NCBI RefSeq assembly: GCF_041381155.1
Contig: NC_091136.1
Location: forward strand, 48,226,284-48,290,283
Length of the DNA stretch: 64,000 bases
DNA from: Argopecten irradians
Lineage: Eukaryota > Mollusca > Bivalvia > Pectinida > Pectinidae
Reading direction: 5' to 3'
The notes under the pieces were generated by a model that was not told the DNA's origin, made no database searches, and worked only from the letters and a program-made list of their open reading frames with translations. The position numbers and the translations under genes were made by a program. Position 1 is the stretch's first letter; every line of letters starts with the position of its first letter. Positions 25,501-34,582 of this stretch are shown here, in pieces.

Positions 25501-28500
25501 GAGTGGTCACACTTCTTTTGTTTACTTAATTATCAAGCCACTACCTGGTATTCTGGTAGTTTAGTAGAAGTGTACTGGGGACAAACAGGGAACGGCGTTA
25601 TGTCATAGGGGCATGGCGTCAGGTAAAAAGGGCACGGCGCAGCGCCATGCTAATCGGGGCTGTGGGAAACACTATTGTGTAATTGAGGATAATGTAGAGC
25701 ATGTTGACCACATTTTCAGATTAAATCATAATGACTTAGTATCCATGTTGGTATAGACAGATAAATCCATTTGATGTTTTGGTTGAAGGTGGTTAGGCTT
25801 TTGATTTACAGTGTATGCCATTTTCATTTACAGGGACAACAGAAGGCTTCCCTAAATAGGTCATACAATACCAAGAAAACTAAACTAAACAAAGCAATGA
25901 ACAAGACGATTGGGAGCATTGTGGAGGTAGACAGCTCATTAAGAAAACCTCCATCTAACAAATTACACAGATCTGCAAGTAACAAGTCTACTAATTCAGA
26001 GACAGGAAAATCTAACCAGAAATTTGGCAGAAGTAGGAAGGCAAGGAAAAGTGCAAATAAGTCTAAAAATGTAACAGATGAAGATAGTTGTTCCCAGTGT
26101 TCTGATAGTGAAAACCTAGATCCAATACAAACTATTGAAAACACGCTACAAAGACATAAAAATAGTCGTTTGAAGCATAAATCAAGAAAGGATAAGTGTT
26201 ATGATGATAGTGACTCCACATCTAAGAAAGGAGAATCAACAATCAGTGATGTGTTTTCAATCAGTAGTGATGAGGACACTGTCAGGCGAGGGAAACAAAA
26301 ATCATCCAAAAGACAGGAAAAAAGGACGAGGAAAAACACATCGCGTGTAAAAGACCCTTCCATAGGGGAGCGAAGTCAGTCAGATATAAGCAGTGATGAG
26401 AAGCAAAGAAGTGATAAAGAGAAACAAACAGAAAACATGTTTCAAGGTGATGCAAAAACAGATGTCCGAATGACAAGGTCTAGGATTTCTGCTGGACTTG
26501 TAGATCCCAGTAGTTTGGTGTCTCAAACAAATCAAACGCAAAGGAAGGCCACACGTTCAAGGTCTCGATCACAAGATTCCGAACCAGCAAGATCAAAATC
26601 ACAAACAAATAAAATTGGTTTGAACCGTCAGTCCATACAGGGAGATATCAGTTCAGATAGTGACAATAGTGAAGTTCAAAATAAAAAATCAACATTAACA
26701 CGGAAATCAAGGATCTCAAAGAAAGCAAAAACTATTTTAGATTATTCATCTTCAGAGGATTATGTTCCTGATTATAAGAAATCAAGAAAACAGAAAGCTT
26801 CAAAAAAGCGCTCTAAATCTCAGAATTTATCAGCAGATTCTGACAATGATTTCACTGAAACACCAGTAACAGTAGTTAAAAATAGAACAATGTCTCGTCT
26901 TCAGGACAAGAAGACACAAAGTAGCAATGCTGTTGATATCTGGTCAAACAAGGAGGCAAGATGTCTGCGGCAGTAAGTTATTTATCCAAGTTTTACATGT
27001 TTGTGTAGAAATAATAGTACAAATGTAAGGCACACCAGAGCATAAGGAATCCCAATCAAAATTGTACATTAAATTATAAACAAGAACAAAATATCTCACT
27101 TGATCTGAAATTTAAAAAAAAATCATAGACAAGGGGAGACAACCAAGATTAACATAGTGAGTATATGAACTATAGTGATGCTATGAGTATTAAATACTAA
27201 ATATATCTTTGTATTTTCTTTCTCCCTTCCTTATATCAATGTTGGCTGTAGTTACCTGTATTACCTGTTGTAGTCTTTAGCTTGATGTGTAATATATGTG
27301 TACTGTTGGTGTTGTAGTTCTGTAGCCAGTATCAAGACTGATCACCCTGACTTCTGGAACTTGGTGCAACAGAAAGTTCAATCTAAAACCATAGAGCAGT
27401 GTCAGGAACAGCACTGGAGAGACTGTGAAAAGAAAGAGCAGAAAAAAAAGGACCAATCTAAGACTAAGCCTGGTTAGTTCAATAATATTATACTTTAAAC
27501 AAAGCTCTAGATTTATATGTTGGACAGTTCTTAATTTATACCCCCAAAAAAAAAAAAATTCTGACAGGTAATGAAATTGATGGAAACAATCTACTTGCTG
27601 CTATGGACTATCAATGGCTAGTGCAGATCAGTGTTAAAAACAGTAACCGTTATATATATTGATTTTAATGCTCCAAATGTACGTTATACATCATGTTTAA
27701 ATGGCCTAGGTTGGTGAACAAAACATCTTTTATTTGTGGAGTTAACAATGTAATAACAAACAGAATGTTATATTAAAAGGAGGGATGAGGCAGAATTTCA
27801 AACAGAAGGTAAGAAAGGAAAAATAATATTGTTTGCTTCCAGAAAATAAGAAGAGGGTACAATTACCTTGATTGACTACCTCAGAAAAATATAAAATTGG
27901 ATGTATGCAATAACCTTTGTCCTTAAAAGATGACTATCCCGATGGTGATTACTTGGACAATAAATGCAAACTATTATTATTGATACTTAATACACAAATC
28001 TTCATCCTGGTATTATGTTTTGTCTACAGTTTTTTTTTTACACATATAAGATAATTTTCACACTTTATAACATTCTGATGAGTTGTGAATTTATGATACA
28101 CTAAATCTTGAATCACATAAACACTGATTTCCACTTTACAGTCGTCAATAATGACAAGGTGAAGTTGACAGCAGCAAGAGGCACTATGAAACGAAAACAA
28201 CAGCTTCGGAGTTTGATGGAGGAGTATGATAAGGGACACGAGGATGATTTGTGTGATGGAACACCATTCAGGAGTCGTCTTAAGAGCAAGGTATGTAATT
28301 AGTCACACTGAAATTGCTCGAAATTAACACACCATCTTAGTTAATTTCCTTCTCTTATATTAATAATCATAAACACACACTGTATGTTTTTATCACATAT
28401 AGAGTGAACCATATTCATAATTAACATGGTTTAATACAATGAATTCATGGTTATAATGTGGTACTTTTCATTCCCTTCAAGGTTCCTACAGGATGCTTGT

Positions 28501-31150
28501 TGTATATGTATAACAACTATACTTACAACAAGGTAATTTCATTAGTCTCCAGATGTTCGTCAAATCCTTGTTTTACAGTAATTCCTTTGCAATGAAAACT
28601 TTGCCAAGTTGGAAAGTTAAATCAAAGAAAACTTTGTTATGTTAGAAAGTTCACAATGAGGTTAAAAAATTCCATGAATACAGAAAGCCATCTAAGCATT
28701 GATGTCACCATTTCTTAATTTTATCGGGGTATGAAAAAAAATTTGTTTGCAAACTGTGTGAATCCGCTAGCGGATTTTCACAAAAGTTTGCAAACAAATT
28801 TTTTTTCATACCCCGATAAAATTAAAAAATAGTGACATCAATACTTATAATTAATTTTATACTCTATTTGATAAAATGAAGTATGTTTAAATGTAACGTT
28901 ATAATGGTTTTTCAAGGGATTCTTTTTTCCGAATCAATACGCAACGTCAATGTCTCTATTGTGACGTCACGATAACGTCGGGGTTTCGCGCCATTCTCAG
29001 AATTTTTTTCATAGCGGTATGCAAAAAAAAAATTTGGCCAATCAGAAAGCCAGATTTGGTATGAAAACAAAGAAAAATTAATGATACAGATATGCAAAAA
29101 TAGCTTTAAACAGCTTGCTTTGAAGGATATAGCTATTGTAAGTCATTTTGAGTGTTGATGAAAAAGGTTTTATGTTCAAATTGACTGTATACGTTTATTT
29201 GAAGCTTGTAAGACCTAGTTTTGAGTAACATAAGATACAACATTTAAACTTTGTTTATGACTCATACTTGTAAAACTCGAAGACCTTATTGTATGTATAC
29301 ATGTATTTGATATAAAATATACTTATATCAAATACTTGTATAACTTGAAATTTAACCACAATCCTGCTAATAAACTGAGTCAATTTGGCAAAGAAGTTTA
29401 AGAGTGTTATCAGATGTTTCTTATCCTTGTCAGGTTCCACGATTAGGAGGAGCAAATGAAGACGAAGATGAAGATGATCTCTTCAATGAAATTAAAAAGA
29501 TGAACCCCAATCTCACCAATCGTATCCATACGCCATTACCACATTTTCACATTGAACCTGTGTCCCAGAAGAAAACCCCATTTAATCCACTAATTAGTCC
29601 TAGTGAGCCTGCCAACAGGTGAGTTTCAGGAGGCTCAACAAGCCATAGTTGTCGTCTGTCATACACACACAAAGTATCTCTCTGGAATTTACCTGTAAAA
29701 TCACCTGTTTACCCAAATTTCACCAGATAATTACCTGATTTTCAGGTTAAAACATTTCATATGATATCAGGAATAGACTCCTTTCAGGTAAATATTGGTT
29801 TTGGTATGATGTGTTTTTGATAGAAATTTTCACTTTAACAGATTTAGAATAAAGCCATGTTTGATGATCCTAATGTTACATTTATCATGATGGTCATATG
29901 AAGGTTGACATACATGAATGTAAACACAATTATGTAACAGGGCCATAGAAAAACTTCCTCATCTGTTGTACAATAATTTCTCCTAAAAAAATACTAATCC
30001 GAATGGCATTTTCACTTGCCCTCAATATAATATAATTAAGCATATTTGACTTTGTATATATTATGTATCATTTTAGCTGTATTCAGTAGATTGTGGCTTA
30101 TATATTCACCTTTATATTGAGCAATAAAGAATACATACATTGTGTAATATAATTTAAGGTGCAGGTCATAATCAGCATCAGAAAGTTTTACTCATCCAAT
30201 GGACAAATGTGCTGTCAACATTCACTTGTCAAAAGGCCTAATCCACTTGTCTTGGCGAGCGGATGAGTACATTTCCCTAACCCTGTTATGTAGTACAAGT
30301 ACAATTGCTGTGGTAATTAATACTAAGGTAACATGGTTTGTGCTAATTTGTGAGTTATGTATCTCTTACATTAACAGGAATGAAATGGATAGATACATAC
30401 ACAGAGTTATGAAGAGGAGAAGATTGGGAGACAAGCACAAGGGAAATACAGATATGCTAAAAACACCAGTCAACAAGCCCAAGTCTAGCTATGTAAGTAT
30501 ACACACAGTCAAGTCACTATTAGTTTACATACTTTTACCAGTCTGGGTCATTTAAGGATGTGCCCGGTTTATTAGAAGGTGCAGAAAAACTGCCGAAGAA
30601 AAACCACCGACCAGCAGACGATACCTAGCAACTGCCCCACATGGGATTCTAACTCGCTACCCAGAGCTGGAGGGCTTGTACTATGTTGGGACATCTGAAC
30701 CACTCGGCCACAGCAGCTATTCAATGCTTTGTCATGCTGAAATTCAAGCATACTGAAAGAGCAATAGAGCACATGCATCTTGAAATTGAATTCAACCATT
30801 GCAGACAACAAATCTATTTTTGTGGAACTTCAATGATGCATTTGTGGATTGAAGCCCTTTCTATTCTCAGTATATTTTTTTTGAAGTTTTGAGGCCTTCC
30901 TTTTTCCTGTTACTCTAAGAGCAATAGGAATCCTTACATGCATATTGGTACCCTTGTTCAGTGATGCATTAACACTTAGCATTATTTTATATAGAATGAA
31001 GATAAAGTCCCCACTCCTACAAAGAAGTTGTTTGCTGTGACGCCTGGCAATGTCAACAGTTTATTAATGTCAGAAGAAAAGTTGGACTCGGACAATCATG
31101 TCAACTCTGACGAGGAAAGTGACTACTACTGGTCAGACAAGGACAACTAA
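13529..31150 (+). CDS. MIS18BP1: Mis18-binding protein 1 / KNL2, centromere-licensing factor, 17 exons, frame broken in exon 3
   Basis: M18BP1/KNL2 works with Mis18 and HJURP-type chaperones to prepare centromeres for CENP-A loading. Exons: 13529-13645, 14086-14142, 14943-15589, 16878-16952, 17775-17960, 18775-19107, 19718-19838, 21837-21970, 22832-22922, 23673-23866, 24346-24548, 25834-26972, 27318-27472, 28142-28290, 29434-29618, 30378-30492, 30995-31150. All borders are AG/GT and all phases agree if one copy of a 13-bp duplication in exon 3 is skipped, giving about 1347 residues (human 1132). SANTA is at ~484-590, a CENP-C-like motif at ~663-677, SANT/Myb at ~1084-1130, then the conserved GTMKRKQQLR block and an acidic C-terminus ending YYWSDKDN. 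The ATG lies directly after an AG acceptor, so a 5' UTR exon is likely upstream and the start is provisional; the ATG at 15109 is an alternative start that avoids the frameshift. AATAAA is at 31192-31197. Confidence 0.94.
15109..15589 (+). other. MIS18BP1: Downstream part of MIS18BP1 exon 3, hydrophilic and disordered
   Basis: This open segment, in the frame used by all later exons, is rich in Arg, Asp, Glu, Ser and Gln (for example RPSDRDYSSEYLERPGDGDK). It has no recognised domain. It ends with LGSKG across the donor at 15590, phase 1, matching the exon at 16878. Confidence 0.75.
15114..15139 (+). other. MIS18BP1: Perfect 13-bp tandem duplication that shifts the MIS18BP1 frame
   Basis: TTCAGGAAACCTG occurs twice back to back (15114-15126, 15127-15139). 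The upstream frame (..DYVFRKPVQ) runs into TGA at 15153-15155. With one copy removed it reads DYVFRKPVQRWVDTRFSRDV and continues open to the donor at 15590. It could be an allele, an assembly or read error, or a real disruption. Confidence 0.9.
15590..16877 (+). other. MIS18BP1 intron 3
   Basis: AT-rich intron. A block at about 16398-16510 (CCGTAAATTGGGATATTTTG, GGCG-containing words) looks like a dispersed repeat, but its ends are not defined. No other gene is seen. Confidence 0.5.
18775..19107 (+). other. MIS18BP1: Acidic repeat exon of MIS18BP1
   Basis: The exon encodes a Glu/Asp-rich tract with degenerate copies of EDKIED and T.ED.I/L (EDKIEDGTTEDTIDNDAMED is one stretch). It lies between a Ser-rich N-terminal half and the SANTA domain and is probably disordered. 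Confidence 0.85.
19968..21147. mobile_element. Non-autonomous pogo/Tigger-like (Tc1-mariner superfamily) element, 1180 bp
   Basis: Left end CAGTGGACCCGCGATAATCC and right end GGATTATTGAGGGTCCACTG are inverted repeats of about 24 bp with two mismatches. TA dinucleotides flank both ends (19966-19967 and 21148-21149), as expected of Tc1/mariner insertions. No transposase frame is seen. It lies within an intron splitting the SANTA-coding exons. A solo right end of the same family lies at about 42220-42287. Confidence 0.85.
22364..22674. mobile_element. hAT-type MITE, CAGGGCTG family, copy 1
   Basis: Ends CAGGGCTGGGGAAATATTCT and GTTTTTCAACAGCCCTG are an inverted pair. The interior (CAGACAAGTGGATTTGACCG, GATGCTGATTATGACCT) matches the inverted copy at 29938-30285. 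No matching 8-bp flanks are seen for this copy. Confidence 0.7.
23466..23594 (-). repeat. tRNA-derived SINE, minus orientation, diverged
   Basis: This matches, in the same order, the SINE at 30546-30712: CATTTAAGAACATGCCAAGT, GGCAACTGCCCCA, ATTCAAACTTGTGACCCAAA, then TCTTGGCCATACC, which reads as a tRNA-like GTGGCCGAG head on the minus strand. Confidence 0.65.
24346..24548 (+). other. MIS18BP1: Exon with CENP-C-like motif of M18BP1
   Basis: The exon encodes DLKNLKKTRSGRMVKPPLFW followed by WMGQQIV. The pattern R-S-x-R with downstream K-P-P-L-x-W-W matches the CENP-C motif (R.S.R....P..[YF]W). This motif is known in plant KNL2 and in non-eutherian vertebrate M18BP1, where it binds CENP-A nucleosomes, and is absent from the human protein. 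The match here is by eye. Confidence 0.85.
24833..25672. mobile_element. hAT-like non-autonomous element, 840 bp
   Basis: Perfect 13-bp terminal inverted repeats GTGTTTCCCACAG (24833-24845) and CTGTGGGAAACAC (25660-25672) are flanked on both sides by TATTGTGTA, a 9-bp direct repeat that contains the 8-bp duplication expected of hAT elements. The termini are GC-rich (GGGCATGG, GGCACGGCGC) and the interior AT-rich. No transposase frame is seen. It lies in the intron after the CENP-C-motif exon. Confidence 0.85.
25834..26972 (+). other. MIS18BP1: Large disordered Ser/Lys/Arg-rich exon of MIS18BP1
   Basis: This 1139-bp exon encodes about 380 residues dominated by Ser, Lys, Arg and Asp with repeated acidic-serine clusters such as SISSDEDT, DISSDEKQ, DISSDSDNS and YSSSEDY. 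These resemble casein-kinase-2 or Cdk-type phosphorylation clusters (inference). It ends in DIWSNKEARCLR, the first helix of the SANT domain, split by the donor at 26973. Confidence 0.9.
26935..27472 (+). other. MIS18BP1: SANT/Myb domain of M18BP1 across two exons
   Basis: Across the splice 26972/27318 the protein reads DIWSNKEARCLRHSVASIKT, then DHPDFWNLVQQKVQSKTIEQ and CQEQHW. The spaced Trp, Phe-Trp and His-Trp pattern and the S.T.E.C step are those of the M18BP1 SANT domain. A lysine-rich tail follows. Confidence 0.92.
28400..28580 (+). repeat. Fragment of a pogo-like dispersed repeat (family of 63214-63447)
   Basis: AATTCATGGTTATAATGTGG, TTTTCATTCCCTTCAAGGTT and CCAGATGTTCGTC match in order words in 63214-63447. 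The ends are eroded. Confidence 0.6.
28693..28847. repeat. Long near-perfect hairpin repeat (about 155 bp)
   Basis: The arms start TAAGCATTGATGTCACCATT and end CATCAATACTTA, meeting at a central CCGCTAGCGG. Only scattered mismatches and small indels are visible over about 75 bp per arm, which includes TTTTATCGGGGTATGAAAAA and TTGTTTGCAAAC. It is MITE-like and lies in the MIS18BP1 intron between 28290 and 29434. Confidence 0.85.
29938..30285. mobile_element. hAT-type MITE, CAGGGCTG family, copy 2 (inverted)
   Basis: Ends CAGGGCCATAGAAAAAC and GGGAAA..-type complement TTTCCCTAACCCTG pair with those of copy 1. Flanks TTATGTAA (29930-29937) and TTATGTAG (30286-30293) agree at 7 of 8 positions, the target duplication length of hAT elements. 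The interior matches copy 1 in reverse orientation. Confidence 0.8.
30546..30712 (-). repeat. tRNA-derived SINE, minus orientation
   Basis: On the minus strand it begins GTGGCCGAGTGGTTCAGATG, a tRNA-Leu/Ser-like A-box head, followed by CGAGTTAGAATCCC (B-box region), GGGGCAGTTGCTAGGTAT, CGGTGGTTTTTCTTCGGCAG and a tail near GCACATCCTTAAATGAC. This layout is a common tRNA-derived SINE of marine invertebrates. Confidence 0.8.
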
Positions 31151-32216
31151 ATCATATGACCAATACTGGACATCCCTGTATAAATGAAGTGAATAAAGTA
31201 AGTGTCCCTAACTGCCAACATGGACATGTCCCGTTAGTGACACTAACTTGACTGCCATGAATAAGTGAGGCTAGTGGACATGATGCATTTTGAAGATAGA
31301 CAACTATAGGTGCAACTGCATCCTAACTGGGCTTACGTGGACAACTTATGTAATCACCCTAACAGAAGGGGATGGATATGTGAAGTAAGTAAACCATACT
31401 GGGTAGACCTGGACAAGTGAAGCTAACTCGTCCTTTGTTATGTATATTTGGTGTCCCGATACTGATTCTACTTTACTCAATGATCTTGGAGCTGTTGATT
31501 AACCAAAAGCTGTATAAATGGATTTGTGTTTAACCATTGAAATTTCATTTGTAACAAGAAATAAGATACATTTTGTTTATGATGGTCAAGGAAAACTATT
31601 TGCCTTTGTATTGAAATTATTCCAGGTATTTTTCAAATGTTACAAATTGCAGAAAAAATACCACACAAGAATAAAAATTAAAAGTGTGTCCCTCAGCTGT
31701 GGTAAATCTATGTCTGTTTCTAGGTTCAGTGAGATAATTCCCATAGGCTGGTCACAATGGCAATGTCCAGAAAAAAGTTCTCCATCAATAATTTAGTATT
31801 TTGCTTGGTGTATAAAACATGACTTGACATTTAAGCATAGAACTTCCCTGGATATTGCTTAAGATACATAGACAGAATTTTTAATGCAGAATAACAGTAT
31901 GTATATATAAAATAGTCACAAATGTATATGTGGGTATGGTGAGTGGCTTTGAGTGGCCACTCTTTCTTACCTCATGTTGTGTATATTCCTGTCAATGTAT
32001 ATGTTAATTCCCCCCCAAAAAAAATAATATAAAACTATTGCCTTTAAAAACACCTTTTTTTTGACAAGACAAATAGGTCGAGATATGGCTTCAACCTGTA
32101 TTTTAATTGCTGTTTTAGATGTCATGTTTTACATGATATGCTAGCTATATATATGCTTAGCTAGTGGGAAAACTAATTTTTTTAAAGAAAAAATCAATAT
32201 AGGTAAGCTTAACTTA
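31151..32216 (+). other. MIS18BP1 3' UTR and downstream sequence
   Basis: Non-coding after the TAA stop. AATAAA is at 31192-31197 and another polyadenylation-type word lies near 31668. A frame at 31518-31796 has no family resemblance and is not annotated as a gene. Confidence 0.5.
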
Positions 32217-32738
32217 TTAAAGCCACACTATACGTAACTATCAACAAAAAATCAAGTTAAATTGACTCCGATATTGTTAGTATTTCAGATGTAGTTGAAA
32301 TTAAGATATATTAAAGAATATTTGTAATGGGTTTTTTTTAATAACTTTAGTACAGTAGTTGCTGAAAGTCGATACATGTAAACAAGCCTTCATTTTAAAC
32401 TGGTCGCCATAGAAGTTACGATTATATACCGAACGGAAGTCAGAAAGCTCATGACCCGTTTTCGGAAGAGTTCGGACAGACGGTACATAGTAACGGTAGT
32501 CACATGACGTTCTCGGCAACGACGTTACAATGTCGGCTAACTTCGGCTTGTTTGACTAAGTGGGACCCACCCAGCGATGTTTAATATTTATTTGAATTTT
32601 ATCAAAGTATTCCGAATCATAATCCCTCATCTTGACTTCGATTTAGTCCTGTCTCTGCATGATTTACAACAGGATTTTTTTTCAACATTCTTCTAAATCA
32701 TGAAAAAAATAAGAAAGATGCGGATATTGGGCCTTTAA
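32217..32738. mobile_element. Candidate TTAA-flanked MITE (about 520 bp)
   Basis: TTAAAGCCACACTAT at the left and ATATTGGGCCTTTAA at the right are an imperfect inverted pair (8 of 11 positions after TTAA). TTAA at both ends would be the target duplication of piggyBac/Kolobok-type elements. No frame is seen. Confidence 0.45.
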
Positions 32739-32960
32739 GATAGATAAATAGGTAAGTATAAGTTAAATTAGTCTAGGGTCAGGGATACCATTCAGTGACT
32801 TGCCTCTACTTACTTTAAAATGATATATGTTTTTATTACATCAATGTAAAAACGTTTTGATAAAGAACTTTGATAAACAAACTTTGATACTTCAGTTATT
32901 TTGTTTCTTTCAGTTTTTTTTTTTAAGGTAGTAAAGCTTGTGACTGTATAAATCCCATTG

Positions 32961-33259
32961 TTAAAGATGCTTCACCGCCGACAGAGTATAAATGATATTC
33001 ATTATTTGACCATTAATTAGTGTTTAATCGTGTATATATATGTCTAATTAACACAAAAACAATATAAAATACTTTATTTTGCCGTTGGTGCATGCTCAAT
33101 CAGTACTTCATTCCATATAGGTTTTTAGAAGCTCAAACTTTTCAATGTTGGTAATGGTGTAAAGTAAGTAACTTTTGTAACTGAAGAAAAATGCTAAATC
33201 GTCTTCTCCTGTTTTTGATAGTGAAAAAATACCATTTGTCGGCGGTGGAGCATCTTTAA
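32961..33259. mobile_element. TTAA-flanked MITE with 19-bp terminal repeats (299 bp)
   Basis: TTAA then AGATGCTTCACCGCCGACA at the left, and TGTCGGCGGTGGAGCATCT then TTAA at the right: 19-bp inverted repeats with one mismatch and a TTAA duplication, as in piggyBac/Kolobok-type insertions. No coding potential. Confidence 0.85.
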
Positions 33260-34582
33260 CTATTTTTGCACCAATCTGTTTGTGTAAATATACATATACA
33301 CTGTATTGGGAGTTTGAGCTGAATGTCCAAGTTGAAGATTTTCTCTACTGTATTTCTGGTACATTTGCTGTAAAATAGATGTACATATACATTTTACTCT
33401 ACCGGGGTACACAAACTGTGCACAATTAATGTTGGACATATTTTATTTGATATTTTTTAAATGTAATCTATTTATTTTCCTTTTGCTTTTCAGCTGTAAG
33501 TTTTACCATAACTTATATTTTATGCAATGTGTATAAAGATCAATAGGAATTATTTAAAGAAAAATATGGCAACAAATGTAAATATATATAAACTGTGTGT
33601 ATGAAATTGCTCCATTTTAAAAAAAAATAATCATCAAACCTTACAAAATGTTTTGAATTCCTAAAAAAGTACTGGATTTTGATTTCCTAAACAAAGCTTA
33701 TCAGAATGCATAAGTACCATAGAAAAGATAACTCAAAAATTGCAAATTAATCAAAGCCTTCTATGTACCTTGTATTGGGGGACTACTCTTTTTACACGTG
33801 TTTAGAAACATTTATTAACTAAAACCTATGTTCTTTTAGAATAATATTCTTTTTTAAATTGACAAGTGAGAATTTGTGATGATGTTTGTTCTGTCCTCCT
33901 TCTAATGTCTGGTCATCTGATCTACACAACATCAGTGTCGAGACTTGGTATCAGGTGTGGTTCAGTGGATTAGATATTTGTTAGAATTAACAGCATTGAC
34001 CTTCATTCAGCAACGTAGGGATAGAGCATTCAGAAATCTTTCATTGTCTATACATAGCTTCTTTTCTGTAGATAAAAGTCTAAGGTTCTGTTTTAGGCAT
34101 TTACACACATCAAGTTTTATATAAAGTTGGTTAGAGGACTAAGGCAGCACAACAGACAGATTGGTCATTTATTGCTAATTTCATTTTTCTTATTTAATTT
34201 CCTTATTATACATAAAAAGTCTGTCTTAAAATAATCCTAAGACATTGAAATAAAATTGAATGTCTTGTACTGAAAATATTGTGTTTATGATTTGATTTGT
34301 AAATAGCATACATTTATCCTCAATAATGATGCTTACCGTTCTGTCAAGCCAAGGCTACACTAGGTCGCTCTCGGTATGCAGTGTGTATTCAGGTGGTGAT
34401 ACCAAGTCATGTTTTAGGAGGCTGCAGTATATCCATGCTGTTCTCTCTTGTGACAGCAGGAACTCTTGCATGCTTTGTAAGTACTATTTCACTGGAGCAT
34501 ACTGCTGAAGACAAAGAGCAGCACAACCCACCAATCACATCAAACCAAACCTATAACAGGCAAATCCCACTTCATGTCCTGC
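33260..34582. other. Intergenic AT-rich sequence
   Basis: No gene or sharp repeat is recognised. Short frames at 34326-34596 show no family features. Confidence 0.4.

Noticed and set aside
25373..25564. 63-codon frame MLPIGCLTS..
   Set aside because: Lies inside the hAT-like element and an intron; no transposase motif.
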